Shown here piece by piece: positions 11,460-24,334 of a stretch of DNA of 64,000 nucleotides. This DNA comes from Aurelia coerulea (lineage: Eukaryota; Cnidaria; Scyphozoa; Semaeostomeae; Ulmaridae): the NCBI GenBank assembly GCA_039566865.1, contig CM076953.1, forward strand, positions 4,836,001-4,900,000, read 5' to 3'. Numbering within the stretch: the first letter of the stretch is position 1; each line of letters begins with the position of its first letter. The notes beneath the pieces were generated by a model, which saw nothing but the letters and a program-made list of their open reading frames with translations, searched no databases and was not told where the DNA came from. The position numbers and the translations under genes were made by a program.

Positions 11460-12950
11460 ACAAACGATATACGAGGAAAGAGAAAAAGAAGCTTAAAAAG
11501 ATGGGATAAGCTATAAGGTTTCTGAAAAATGCCACAGGATTTTGCGACGAAAGTGAGTAAGAAACTAAACCAATACTAAGGAAGGGTTGTTAAGTTCTAT
11601 CTTTCGAAATTTTGAAAGATGTCTCATAATTTTATCAAAATTTAAAAACCGCAAATAGTATGCAACGAAAATGAATAAAAAAATTAACCCATAGTAAGGA
11701 AGGGTTATTAAGTTCCAACTTTCGAAATTTTGAAAGATGTCTCATAATTTTATCAAAATTTAAAAGCCGCAAATAGTATGCGACGAAAGTGAATAACAAC
11801 CTTAACCCATAGTAAGGAAGGGTTATTTGGTTCTACCTTTCGAGATTTTGAAAGATGTCTCATAATTTTATCAAAATTTAAAAAACGCAAATAGTTTGCG
11901 ACGAAAGTGAATAACAACCTTAACCCATAGTTTTTTTTTTTTTTTTTTTTACATTCCATTAAAAGCTTACAAAACGAATTACTAACTACACTACTTACAA
12001 TATACTATACCCTACTACTAAAACAATACCATTAGGAGCGAAAAACAATGACTACCTTATGGCAACATAAAACAGAAAAAACGAACATAGCACACTACGT
12101 AACAACTAGAGGAAGAAGAAAGAGAAAAAAAAAAATAGCGCTTACTAAAAGAGGGATGGTGGTTGTATGATTTAGGGACTTGCTAATCAAATCGGCCAGT
12201 TTTATGGATAAAACGCAGAGTTAAAAGAAGAATGTTTTTATTAACATCATCTGGAAGATCGTTATCACCATACATTAAAATCTTTAGCAGAACATCATTT
12301 GAAGGATTGGTGAATCCATGTGGTCGTAATAAAGAGGAAACTCCAGCGAGAAGGTCTCTTCGTAATACTTCAAAGGAAGGGCAGAGCAACAAAAAGTGTT
12401 CCGTGTCCTCAATGCCATCATTAGTTGGGCACATTGGGTTTATGGTATCTCTGAAATTATGCTTGAATTTGTGAAAGTTCAATTTACTGAGACCAACTCG
12501 AAGTTGTGTAAGATAAGATAGACCTGTTGGGTCGTGTATCCTGAAGACAGATTTTGGCAGGGGGCGAATTTTTGATAGCAGCTTTGTCTTGAATGCAGCA
12601 ATGGAAGGCGCAAGTCTAATTTCTGAATCCAGCTTGTTCCACTCTGAAAGGCAGTGAGGATAGAAGCTAGATTGGAATTTTTCTGTCCTTGCCCTTATTC
12701 GCCCAATGACATCCTGCTTGCGAAGAGAGTATCGTGACTGCCGTTGTGGTGGGATTGGATCTTCCATAGTAAGGAAGGGTTATTTGGTTCTACCTTTCGA
12801 GATTTTGAAAGATGTCTCATAAACCGCAAATTATATGTAACGAAAATGAATAAAAAATTTAACCCATAGTAAAGAAGGGTTATTAGGTTATATCTTTCGA
12901 TATTTTTGAAGGTTGTCTCATAATTTTATCAAAATTTAAAAATTTATTAT
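11460..12950. repeat. ~118-bp tandem array, about five units, split by a LINE
   Basis: The unit contains AAGGAAGGGTTATT and TCGAAATTTTGAAAGATG. Copies start near 11578, 11696 and 11814, then at 12769 and 12871 on the far side of the inserted LINE. The last unit is shortened to about 104 bp. Confidence 0.8.
11931..12766 (-). mobile_element. 5'-truncated LINE (non-LTR retrotransposon) in the tandem array
   Basis: The minus-strand frame 12183-12767 is the C-terminal end of a LINE polyprotein: SRYSLRKQDVIGRIRART, LRVGLSKLNFHKFKHNFRD, then a Cys-His motif CPTNDGIEDTEHFLLLCP. A 3' UTR and a poly-A tail follow (poly-T at 11931-11950 on the plus strand). CTATGG flanks both ends as a short target duplication. 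The same family is at 62790-64000. The CR1/L2-like class is inferred. Confidence 0.85.
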
Positions 12951-13574
12951 TTCACTCGTGAGGTACTTAGTAATATCTAAAGATTGGAAAGGCTTGGAAA
13001 GGTTTGATACTAGGAAACGAGGGACAGTAGTGAGCATGAAGATTGTTATAGAACCTCTAAGAAACTCGCAAGAAACTCTGAGTACTCAAAATCTGATAAT
13101 CTTAAGAAAGTTTCAGTACTAGCCCAAATTCTTAGTTTCTTATGGAAATATACCGTATGTACGTACTTACGATAGATTTTATTGCATTCTGCAAAGTAAG
13201 GAACATTAGGCCAACACGTATTTTGATAAGAAACTGCTTACACGTATTTTGATAAGAAACTGCTTACACGTATTTTTATAAGCAACTGCCCATAAGAAAA
13301 CTCAACTCTCATATCGGCTAAAGATTAACGAACTCCAGTACTGGGAAAATGTAAGTTAAGAAACTATTTACTTTGATAAAGGAAATCCTTGAAATATTTT
13401 TACTTTACTTTCACTTGTTTCCTGTATCATATTACTCGTAAGGTACTTGAGTAATGTCTAAACATCGGAAAGGCCTTAATTAAAGACCTTATTTTGAAAT
13501 GTTCACGAGGGCACAGGTAGTGAACATGAATATTGTTATGAAACCTCTGAGAAACTCGTAAGAAACTCTGAGTA
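12950..13574. repeat. TA-target MITE fragments rich in AAGAAACT
   Basis: 13267-13574 is an inverted relative of the element at 29591-30231. Its end (CACGTATTTTTATAAG) is locally triplicated at 13215-13290 in ~28-bp units. 12950-13170 is a second diverged piece. Confidence 0.6.
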
Positions 13575-16500
13575 AAGATAGGCACTAAATCCTTACTGGC
13601 TGACAAAATTGACACGTGACACGCCTTAAACCAATCAAATGGAACCGACAACCAACCGGGAAATTTGAAATGTCAGATTTTAGGCCACTTTTTTGGATTT
13701 TAGGCCGCTTTTGGACGATTTTACCACCCTTCACCAAAATATAAATCGACAGAAGGAGCATGAAGATTTTCAAAAAATTTCTTCACAGACCTGTTCCCAA
13801 TACTCTAATACACAGTTAATCATCGTCGCTACAAATTATTTCAAAATTTGGAGAAATGCCAAAGTTTTGAATTTGACCTCATTGACCTCACTGTGGCTTG
13901 CCATAGTAAAGATCTCAGTAATGGCTGAAACGTATGCATATGGAGAATAGATACTTTGCTTCGAAGGTCTTATTCTGTGTGTTTAAGTATCTCCAAAACT
14001 CCTCAAAAGATGACAAATTTAGAGCAGTATCTGTATCTTTTTTCAGTTTTGAATTAACATAGATACATCTAAGAATTAAGTCTGAGGGGTAGGATGAACA
14101 ACAGGAAAAGTGAACATTACGGGCCTAACAAAACACCGTACCGTCTTTATAAATTAGAGACGAATTTAACAGGTACTTACTTTTCTATCTTGCAAGAAGA
14201 GAACCACAAAAACTGAAAATGTGAACATACAATTCCAATGAACTTTGTTCAATAACAAACATATGACTTTGCCGCGCTCAAGAATGGCAAGAGCTGTAAC
14301 ATCCAACGTGGCCAGAACAAACGATTTCGTGATGTCCTCTTCGATAACCAAACCCTTGCTTCCAATACTTTATCCAACTCTGCTCTCATCGTTACGAGAT
14401 CGTAAGAATGGGAATCGGCAATTACATTGGCCAAAAACCTCTTATAAATTCATCAATCGTGTGCCTTGCTTTTGGTGCAAGAAATGGCTATCGTTTCGTG
14501 CTCAGTGAAGCAGGTACATGAAATAGATTTGAAATGTTGGATTCAATGTACGTAAGAATAAAATAACAAGCGGAAGAAATGTACATCTTGTTTTAAACAT
14601 GAAAAATCTATTGGCTACTTCGTCAAAATAACATTTGAAATACTATTTTTGAAGCTCCTTCATATCAATTTCATTTTTGAGCGGATATCAATAGAAAAAT
14701 ATCTATCTTTCGACTACTTGCATTTGAGGTACAGTACAGTAATCCATTAGAAACTCCCCCTTTACGGTCAAACAACACAGCAGCATCGAGCAAAGCAGGG
14801 CATTTGTATGGCACTTTGTAGACCCATGGAAGCATAGGAAGCATACACATATTTTCTGTAAGATAATAAAACTTTGAGACAATATCGAAAGTTTCTTAAA
14901 AATTCTTATTATCTTAGTACACAGCGAGTGCAAAAATGTTCCACAGGAGTTCTACAAGAGGCAACATTCCATAGGAATGTGATCTCAAATTTTATGAAGT
15001 CACGCCTTGCCAAGATCCTAGATCATGCAAAGGATTTTTTGCAAAAGAAGCCCAACTGAAAATCGAGAAAAACAGAAAATATACTCAAATATTCTTAATT
15101 TTAATTATTCGGGGCTATTTGCATGGGAAGAAACTCGTTTCAAAAAGTTGAGCTCTCAGGGGCTCTCAGATCAACAAAATATTAAAATCTTGAATGCTGG
15201 AATGGGTCAAAGTTTCACCATCTTACAGAAAATATGTGTATGCTTCCACAAGTCTACAGAGAAGTATGAACCAGGGGTGCACTGGGAGCATGTGCCCCCC
15301 CAAGATTTTTCAATAAACAAAGAAGTGCCCTTCTTATTTTCAGGAAGTGTCCTTTTAGCTCAATGAAAGAGTGCCCTTGAATTGCCATGCCCCCCAAGTT
15401 TGAGATGCTTCCTACGTCCTTGTGAGTCTACAAAAGGCCATACAAATGTCCGGCTTTGCTCAGTGCTGCTGTGTTGTTTCGGCGTAAAGGGGGGAGTTTC
15501 TAATGGATGACCTCAACTCCCTTTCAAATGCAAATAGTTGAAAGTTAAATATTTTTCTATTGATATCCTCTCAAAAAATGAAATTGATATGAAGGAGCTT
15601 CAAAAATAGTATTTCAAATGTTATTTTGACGAAGTGGCCAATCCACTTTTCATATTTAGAACAAGATGTACATTTCTTCCGCTTGTTATTTTATTCTTAC
15701 GTACATTGAATCCAACATTTCAAATCTATTTCATGTACCTGCTTCACTGAGCACGAAACGATAGCCATTTCTTGCGCCAAAAGCAAGGCACACGATTGAT
15801 GAATTTATAAGAGGTTTTTGGCCAATGTAATTGCCGATTCCCATTCTTACGATCTCGTAACGATGAGAGCAGAGTTGGATAAAGTATTGGAAGCAAGGGT
15901 TTGGTTATCGAAGAGGACATCACGAAATCGGTTGTTCTGGCCACGTTGGATGTTACAGCTCTTGCCATTCTTGAGCGCGGCAAAGTCATATGTTTGTTAT
16001 TGAACAAAGTTCATTTGAATTGTATGTTCACATTTTCAGTTTTTGTGGTTCTCTTCTTGCAAGATAGAAAAGTAAGTACCTGTTAAATTCGTCTCTAATT
16101 TATAAAGACGGTAAGGTGTTTTGTTAGGCCCGTAAAGTTCATTTTTCCTGTTGTTCATCCTACCCCTCAGCCTTAATTCTTAGATGTATCTATGTTAATT
16201 CAAAACTGAAAAAAGATACAGATACTGCTCTAAATTTGTCATCTTTTGAGGAGTTTTGGAGATACTTAAACACACAGAATAAGACCTTCGAAGCAAAGTA
16301 TCTATTCTCCATATGCATACGTTTCAGCCATTACTGAGATCTTTACAATGGCAAGCCACAGTGAGGTCAATGAGGTCAAATTCAAAACTTTGGCATTTCT
16401 CCAAATTTTGAAACAATTTGTAGCGACGATGATTAACTGTGTATTAGAGTATTGGGAACAGTTCTGTGAAGAAATTTTTTGAAAATCTTCATGCTCCTTC

Positions 16501-16677
16501 TGTCGATTTATATTTTGGTGAAGGGTGGTAAAATCGTCCAAAAGCGGCCTAAAATCCAAAAAAGTGGCCTAAAATCTGACATTTCAAATTTCCCGGTTGG
16601 TTGTCGGTTCCATTTGATTGGTTTAAGGCGTGTCACGTGTCAATTTTGTCAGCCAGTAAGGATTTAGTGCCTATCTT
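13575..16677. mobile_element. 3.1-kb inverted repeat carrying a spliced gene fragment in both arms
   Basis: The arms 13575-14880 and about 15195-16677 are nearly identical in inverted orientation. The right arm has an extra insertion at about 15255-15424. In the right arm (plus strand) a coding-like stretch with frameshifts includes VIADSHSYDLVTMRAELDKV and ITKSVVLATLDVTALAILER. It is followed by an acceptor (CACATTTTCAG), a short exon-like FLWFSSCKIEK and a strong donor (AAAA|GTAAGTACC). The left arm has the same on the minus strand. The captured protein was not recognised. Confidence 0.75.
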
Positions 16678-17470
16678 ACAGCGCTCGAAAATCATAATCT
16701 TCATCAACCCAGATACAAAACGGTATTGCAATGGAACGAAGTATTTGAGCAATAAGACAGTTTACTTTCGACTGACAACTTTTAGAAGTAGCAAATCCAT
16801 ACCAAAGGAAACCAAATGAAATTTGATTCTTCTCGCGGATTTCCTTACGCAGCAAAAATCCTAACCCCTACCCTTCGAAGTTAAATCCTAGCGTTTGCTT
16901 TCCCGAACGCTGTCAGAAAGAAAAGATTATATGCGGCAGAAATCCTCAGACCGTTGACCCGACCCTCGGAAAAACCTATTGTTTCCTTTGAAACCAGACC
17001 TTGTATCTCACCTTTGTCTAATTCACAATAGATTATGACTACTTGTCGCCTAAGAAGAATACCTTTGATCTTTCCGACCTCATATTTACCGGCAAACCTC
17101 AAATATACCGGCGCCTCAAATTTACCGGCTCGCGCTACGGTGGACTCTCGGTGGACTACGGTGGACTTCATTTGCCGTTGCCAATTACTCACATTATTTT
17201 TTCGTTTTCATTATTCTTATAATTTCATTCTGGTCTCAAGCAATTTTGCAAATCTCTGTGATTTGTGAATTTTTCCAGATCTTTATCCATCTGGCGGGGG
17301 TGGCGGTGGGCCTAAAACCGCAAACATTATACCAAAAAATCTGATATGTAATCAGTCGTTTCCGAGACCAATGGCAACACCAACAGCAACAACAACAGAA
17401 GCAATTTAGGCCACAACACAGCTGTTATCGAAGAAAGGAAGCAAATCCCACTTTCATTTATTCAATCGAT
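16678..17470. other. CCDC28 upstream region
   Basis: No gene seen. It includes TTTACCGG repeats at about 17085-17130, a triplicated CGGTGGACT at about 17138-17165, and GCAACACCAACAGCAAC runs just before the gene. Part of it is presumably the CCDC28 promoter and 5' UTR. Confidence 0.35.
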
Positions 17471-19633
17471 ATGGCAGCGAAAACAGAACTAGAAATGCCA
17501 TCAACGCAAGAAGTCCTTGGAAGAACAAACCTTAGTCCTTCCCTTGGCAGTCCTACTTCAATCAAAAGTAAAGACAATACAAGCTTGCAGGATCCCGAAA
17601 CGAAAGGACAAGAGCATTCTTTTTTGATGGACAGAGGTGATGTGGAGCAGATGGAAAATGGCCTTCTTGAGTTGCTGGATGACTTTAAGCAAGGCAAACT
17701 ACATGCATTTGGTAGGCCATTTTGTGAAATATTGGATGTCTCTCCTCTTATCTCCACCTCCAGCACCATACACATTTTTTGTTTTGTTTATGTCTGTTTG
17801 TTTGTTTGTTTTCTTTCTGCAATTATGTGTCTTAAGGAAGCTTGCAACCAAATAATAGATTTTACATTGCCTTTCTTGGTTCTAAACCTTGCAAATCTTC
17901 ACTCGAAATTGTTTGGTTGCAAGATGCCTTAGCTTGTAGCTCTGTTTGTCTGGTTTATATAAATGTACTCTTTCAATGTTTTTCTTCTTTTTAAGGCCTC
18001 GGGGTTGACATAGTATTTTGCTCCTCTTGGTATCGTAGTCGTAGTGTTGTAAAGTAGATTAAGTAGTGTAGGTAGTAATCTGTCATGTAAATTTTTTAGA
18101 TTGAAAATATAAAAAAAAAACCATACACACACCAAAGGAGGATGGTAAAGAAAGAATCTGAAACATTTTGCTATTTTTAGCAATAATTGACTCTGTTGCT
18201 TGTAGAGTGTTGCTAAAAATATGTTTTTTCAGTAAAAAGGAAAGGAAGGACCCAAAAAACAGTATACTCCTGTTGAAAAATCTTCAAAAATTTGATTTTA
18301 ACAAAACAAGGAACATTTACTTTTTAAATTTCTTTCTTACGTTTAAATTAATTCCCAGATGTAGCTGATCTCCCTTTTGGTTCAGAAGTTGGTGACTAGC
18401 TCCATTCCTGATTGGAATCTTTGCAGAATGTGCCCCCAAAGTCTATTGTATTTAAAACAATAACACATTGTTTTTGAGAGAGAAATTCAATGATTAATAG
18501 GCATGTTATGTTTCATCATTCAATAATGTAACATTGCTACAATTGCAATACAAGGCTATGTTAGATATTGAGTAATGTAAATTTGAAAATGAATAAAGTT
18601 TAAGTTAGTAGCAATAGAAATTCACAACTTTATATTTCATATTTCAACACAAATTATGTATCACATTATGTAATACGCCCGTAATACATATGTTGACTTT
18701 TAATTATACTTTCGTTTTCTTGCACAGGCGGTGATGCATATTTGGAGCAAATGGACCAAGTTAGAGATTTGCAAGAGAAACTTGCCCAACTCCACTTTGA
18801 ATTGGAGGAAGAAGATATTGGTCAGAGGTTCATAAAAATAATTTGAAATTAACAAATCAATTTACATGAGTATTTTTTTACAGAAACACAGAATTTGAGT
18901 CACTAAGAAAAGTTTTTAACTTGAAAGCGTGTTTAAACCTTGGAGACATAATCTGATGGAATAGTTTTGTTGATATCATGAATTGTCATTTTTTCTAGAA
19001 TGAGATTATCAGAAGATGAACAGGAAAAGAAGAGCCAACAAAAGCTCGAGGAGCTGATGAAACATGTAGGAATGTCATCTTTTTCCTTAGAAGTCTTCAT
19101 CAATGCATTATTTGACTTGACTTACACCTGTAAATCAAGTAGGGTCACTTCGGCCCATTCTGTTCCAAGGGTAAATATTCAAAAGGCCTTGCAAGCAGGT
19201 GCATCACCAGGTTCAGGCCTACAGAAGATGATATTCGTTGAGTGGGGCAAAGTGTGAGAATCTCATGCACAAAACTTGATTAGGAAATTGGAGAAATAAC
19301 ATGAGAAGAAACAGTACATGTTTTGCCAAATTCATCAATCAAGAGCAGATTTTATGGACGTTCATCCAAGGTTAATTTGTCAGTAAATTATAATTAGGGC
19401 ATACACAGTACAAAGTTGTGGAGTAGAATTTGTAGAATCCTGTCAGATAGTTTAATAAAGAAATTTGATATATTTGCTATGTGACAAACCTCTTCCCCGA
19501 AGAATCACAACTTTTTTCCAGCTTCCCCATCATTTTCTTGATTAATTTTAATTTAATATATTTCTTTATCTTGCAGCTGGAAAATCTTTGCTCTTCTGTG
19601 TATCCTTTCATTTTGCAAAATTTAATAAAATGA
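17471..19633 (+). CDS. CCDC28: CCDC28 (coiled-coil domain-containing protein 28A/B) homologue
   Basis: In vertebrates CCDC28B modifies Bardet-Biedl/ciliary phenotypes and is linked to the centrosome and mTORC2 (family knowledge). Exons are 17471-17711, 18728-18827, 18999-19065 and 19577-19633, with phases 1, 2, 0 agreeing at each junction, for 154 residues. The conserved core begins near residue 49 (HSFLMDRGDVEQMENGLLEL) and continues DDFKQGKLHAFG, the CCDC28 signature. A coiled coil (DQVRDLQEKLAQLHFELEEE) spans exons 2-3, followed by EKKSQQKLEELMKHLENL. The donor CAGAG|GTTCAT at 18827 is preferred over ATTG|GTCAGA because the earlier site would create a stop in exon 3. The last exon ends LCSSVYPFILQNLIK and its C-terminus differs from vertebrate CCDC28, so an alternative 3' exon is possible. 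AATAAA overlaps the stop (19633-19638). Intron 1 contains a LINE 3' tail. Confidence 0.88.
17985..18119 (+). mobile_element. LINE 3' UTR fragment with A tail in CCDC28 intron 1
   Basis: Resembles, in opposite orientation, the 3' UTR at 30965-31170 and the LINE at 11931-12766. Ends TTGAAAATATAAAAAAAAAA. Severely 5'-truncated. Confidence 0.55.
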
Positions 19634-20090
19634 ATAAAACATATAAATGATAAACACTGAAATATGTTTTGCCCATATCGCTGTAGTTGATTACAGTCAC
19701 AAAGTGCAATAAGAACCAGACTGTCAAAGAAATTTAATGTTTTGTGACAAAAGACTCATGGAATAAATGCTTCTAAACTTCTTAAAAGTTGTTATGTAAT
19801 ATTCAATCTCAAAAGTTTTTCCAGCTTTGAGGCTACATAACAATGTACAGTATTAGATTTTACATAACATCCACAGTATTGCAAAAAATTTCCCCCGCAG
19901 ATACATAATATCCAGCGCTCCTCCATAGAAGCACACCAGCAGTGTCTAACTACCCATGAACATATCAACAAAAGAAAACATAACATAACATCGCATAAAA
20001 TTAAGATATGAAAAAAATAGCAATGAACAGCTCTTTGGTAAAATAAACCCCCTTTTCTAGGATGTTAAATTACAGGTAGCTGTTGGGGGG

Positions 20091-20251
20091 GACGAGATAC
20101 GGTTTGTTAGAGAAAACCCCCCGTGCAGTAGGTTAATGTTCATGCGCGGCAGCGTTTTTGGTTGGAATTCTGACGGGCACGTGAGCATTAACCCACTACA
20201 CGGGGGGACACATAAGTTTCCTGTGACAAACCATATGTCATCTCCCCAACA
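20091..20251. mobile_element. MITE with CCCCCCGTGCAGTAGG arms, copy 1
   Basis: Inverted ends (ACGAGATACGGTTTGT and its mirror) enclose CCGTGCAGTAGGTTAAT and its mirror. A second copy is at 40626-40821. Confidence 0.65.
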
Positions 20252-20759
20252 AGTAATTTTAGACACACCAGATTCTTGCAAATCCACAGAAAATTCATTG
20301 AGCTAGGTTTTAGACTTAAAGTTAGCTTAAACCAGATAGCCTAAATGACCTTTTTTTTGCAAAAAACCTCCCAAAATCGAGTTAAAAGAAGGTTATGTCG
20401 CTTGGTAATATCAGGGCGAACCAAGTAGAACTTCGAAAATAGTTTGATTCCTTCAACCATCGTCAACATTTACTTCAGTGCAAGTATCCAAAAACAGGTA
20501 TTCACGAAAACTTGGTTGATGAGAGACTGAGTTATTTCAAACTTGCTCAACTGCATTCCATATAACAGCCATAAGCTTGATTTAATGTTAGAGATAGAGA
20601 GTTGAGTTGTGGGTTATCGAAAGTCCTTTCCAAATTCCATCTGGTTCGCTCTGAATTAAACAAGGAACATACAAACGATTGAATTTCAAAAGATTGTAGT
20701 TCCGTGACTATATACAGTAGATTTGCTGGTGTCTAAAAGTAATTTGATATCTTAGGGAC

Positions 20760-20951
20760 ATGGTTGTCTTATTATCGAGCCCGTTCCTCATATCGTTGTG
20801 GTTGTCTTTAACATTCAATCCAACCCAACATCGAACAATTTTTTTGAGCACCCTGTGCGTGCTGCTCGTCATTAATTGGGGGTGGAAAAACGTCTGCAAG
20901 CGTAGGTCTTTTCGGCTGAAAGAATTGAAAAATGCTCAGAAAGAGTTGTAA
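20760..20951 (+). other. Putative terminal exon with two hydrophobic segments
   Basis: An open frame preceded by an acceptor-like ATATCTTAG encodes two hydrophobic stretches (MVVLLSSPFLISLWLSLTF and TIFLSTLCVLLVINWGW), then a basic tail and a stop. This pattern fits the end of a membrane protein, but no partner exons were identified and it may be chance. Confidence 0.2.
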
Positions 20952-21508
20952 ACACAAGATTGTAATTTCAGAGGAGTTCGGAGTGAGCAAAGATAAATGA
21001 ATCAAAGAGTTGACAAGATTTTAGAATTGGGTATCAGTCTGAAAACGGTGTAGCAGACCCCCCCCCCCCCTCCCCAGCTGATCATAAAAGCCATGTACAA
21101 CGTGCCTCCATTTTGAAGTGTAATGTTATGGTTAGCCTTGACAGTTCATACAGACAAAATTTACAGCAGCATGACACTGAGTAGACTTGTTCCCAAATGC
21201 CTACGGACGAAAAGAGGATTCAAAGTTTATTTTCAAGATTTGGTTGAGATGTCCTAGCAGCTCGCCTTAGAATCCATGAAGATATTCAGGTTTAGCTCTG
21301 AACTCTCTCCAGTTACCCGAATGTTAATCCCCAGCTATGGCCAAGGAAAACGGCAGAACTTTGTGTCAGTGTCAGTTCCCTCTCTGTGACCAACGCTGGA
21401 GTGTGCAGGTGTAATTGGAATGCAGGAAGCAGAACACTTATTATTGCTGGTCAATATCCTAGCCATCGTATCAGTGAAAAGATGGAGAGCAAACTTTCTT
21501 TGATAATT

Positions 21509-24041
21509 TATGGAGCGTGATTAAGGCCAAAACTAAATCATCAAATAAAACCCACATTTGGAAATTAAATCCGACAAAATGAAATAATAATCTCTTACAA
21601 ATACTCATTTCGAAAAAGCAAAATGCATTTCAAAATCGCGAGACAATATCAAATGCAGAAAAAAACACAAAATGAAATCCAAATCAAAATAAAAATAAAA
21701 AGCATAATCTTAAATGAAATTACAAGACGAAATCAAAATGCAAACACAAAATCCAATCCACAAGGAAATATGCAAGACTAAATCTAAATGTCAAACGAAA
21801 TCCTAATCCTTATTTGAATCATAAATAAAAAAGACAAGATGAAATCAAATCATAGATTGAAAGCTGAGACGAAAGCTTAAACAAAATGACAAACGGAAAT
21901 CCTAATTCGAAATGGGAATGTGACACCCAACACCAAATCTAAAGCAAGATGAAATCCAAATGTAAACAGAAATCCCAATACGAAATAAATAAAAAATTAA
22001 AATGTGCAAGACGAAATCAAAATCTAAAATGAAATGAAAAGTTAAATCATAAATGTAAGGCGAAAACTGTCTGCTTCAAATCTTGGTGGATGTTATGTTG
22101 GGAGCCCCTCGTGCGCACAGTACATATTTGAAAGAAAAGTCTCGTTTCCATGTTCAAATGGCCATTTGCAGAGCGAAATCGGTCATGCGCTAAGTGAAAT
22201 CAGTCATGCCCTAAGTGAAATCGCTCATGCGCTAAGTGAAATCGCTCATGCGCTAAGTGAAAAACAAATCGAGCGCGCTTTGTAGCGCGCTTATAAGAAT
22301 AGCAGTAGGCCCAGAGTCACGCTAAGCGTTCGGCTCGGTTCCCAACGACAGCAGGCGTGCTTTTGTCACAAGCACGTGTCAAGAGGAAAGTTTTGAAGTT
22401 TGCACCTTTGACTTCCCTCAAGAAATGTTTAGACTCTGTCTTTAAGGGAAGAAACTTTCGCAGGAAGAAACTTTCAGGAGTTATGGGAAGTTTATAGGGA
22501 ATAAACTTGCGGGGATAAGGTTCTTATCAAATTTTTGAATGTCTCAAATTCAGTTCGGTTCAGTATTAGAAACGCTACAAAACAAGTACCCAAACAATGT
22601 CAAAACAGTTGCTCTTTGAACAATTTTCAACTTAGGAAGTGTAGTTTCTGAAGTTTTGAAAAGTTGGGGCAACTATTCCTTGTAAGATTTTTCTTATAAA
22701 AAATTGGGTGCACTCTACTTCCTCTTTATTCCTCTCAAAGCTTAAGGAAAAAAATCAGGTCCGGGCTGGCAGATAGTTTCTTGAAATTTGGGGCTAGTTT
22801 GATACCAAAAGTTTCTTATGTGTTAATGCAAAAAGACCAATTCTTTTATGTTCCGAAGGTGCCTATATTTAGAACATGTATCGACAAAATGTGTAGTAAA
22901 AAAATAAGTGGATTTGAAGTTCATGACCATATCCTTCTTTCCTTCTTTCTGAAGTTGAAGTCAAATTTGTCAATGGAAACTTTTTGGAGTTTGCTGAAAT
23001 GAATGCAATCTTTACTTTAGTTTTCAAGTTGTGAGCCAGGAAAAATAAAAACTGCAAATTACAAAAATTTCTCAACTTTTCAAATTCAGGTTGAGCTTTT
23101 TCCGAAATTTAACAAAATTGAATCTACCATCATCATAGTAATAATCATAATCATGATCATGAACATCATTATCAAAGCAATGCCCGATGCTCTCCTTGAA
23201 TTAGCCACCAACCTAGCCTGCGCGCAGACTCTAACACCAACCGAGCTGAAGACTCAGCAGTGCGACTGTGGGCCTACTGCTATTCTTATAAGCGCGCTCG
23301 ATTTGTTTTTCACTTAGCGCATGAGCGATTTCAATTAGCGCATGAGCGATTTCACTTAGGGCATGACTGATTTCGCTCTGCAAATGGCCATTTGAACATG
23401 GAAACGAGACTTTTCTTTCAAATATGTACTGTGCGCACGAGGGGCTCCCAACATAGCATCCACCAAGATTTGAAGCAGACAGTTTTCGCCTTACATTTAT
23501 GATTTAACTTTTCATTTCATTTTAGATTTTGATTTCGTCTTGCACATTTTAATTTTTTATTTATTTCGTATTGGGATTTCTGATTACATTTGGATTTCAT
23601 CTTGCTTTAGATTTGGTGTTGGGTGTCACATTCCCATTTCGAATTAGGATTTCCGTTTGTCATTTTGTTTAAGCTTTCGTCTCGGCTTTCAATCTATGAT
23701 TTGATTTCATCTTGTCTTTTTTATTTATGATTCAAATAAGGATTAGGATTTCGTTTCATATTTCGATTTAGTCTTGCATATTTCCTTGTGGATTGGATTT
23801 TGTGTTTGCATTTTGATTTCGTCTTGTAAATTCATTTAAGATTATGCTTTTTATTTTTATTTTGATTTGGATTTCATTTTGTGTTTTTTTCTGCATTTAA
23901 TATTGTCTCGCGATTTTGAAATGCATTTTGCTTTTTCGAAATGAGTATTTGTAAGAGATTATTATTTCATTTTGTCGGATTTAATTTCCAAATGTGGGTT
24001 TTATTTGACGATTTAGTTTTGGCCTTAATCACGCTCCATAA
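21509..24041. mobile_element. 2.5-kb inverted repeat with A/T-rich modular arms
   Basis: TGGAGCGTGATTAAGGCC near 21510 is mirrored at 24041. The arms (~21509-22350 and ~23215-24041) consist of degenerate ACGAAATCAAAAT-like units plus a 21-bp tandem repeat (GAAATCGCTCATGCGCTAAGT). There are four units at 22172-22258 and three at 23313-23380. The spacer 22350-23215 holds fragments of AAGAAACT-type repeat and no transposase. Confidence 0.75.
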
Positions 24042-24334
24042 TAATTAGTAACCTTGACACGAGAGATAATATATTCAACAATATACGATTCCACTCCTTG
24101 ATATCCAATATCTTTTAATTTTCGTTAAATTCTAACTTTTTTGAATTTTTGATAAAAATTGAGAATCAACAAATGTAGATCAAATTCAAGGTCCGTCTTA
24201 GATGAGACGTCACCTGAAATTTGCGATAACGCAAAATTCCTTTGCAAAACACTTCTATTGTCGTTATTTGCGGGCATTTGCAGGTGACATGTAATTTGAG
24301 ACAGACTATAGTACACTTGAGAAATTGTCACATC

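Larger units (their letters stand above)
19634..21508. other. Intergenic stretch between CCDC28 and the 2.5-kb inverted repeat
   Basis: Apart from the MITE at 20091-20251, the weak membrane-exon candidate at 20760 and a C-run at 21057-21070, no gene, RNA or repeat was recognised. Confidence 0.4.

Noticed and set aside
18820..18821. Donor ATTG|GTCAGA for CCDC28 exon 2
   Set aside because: It would put TGA in frame at the start of exon 3; the donor 7 bp downstream keeps the family sequence open.
22172..22262. CRISPR-like array of 21-bp repeats
   Set aside because: Units are directly tandem without unique spacers, and the context is a eukaryotic inverted repeat.
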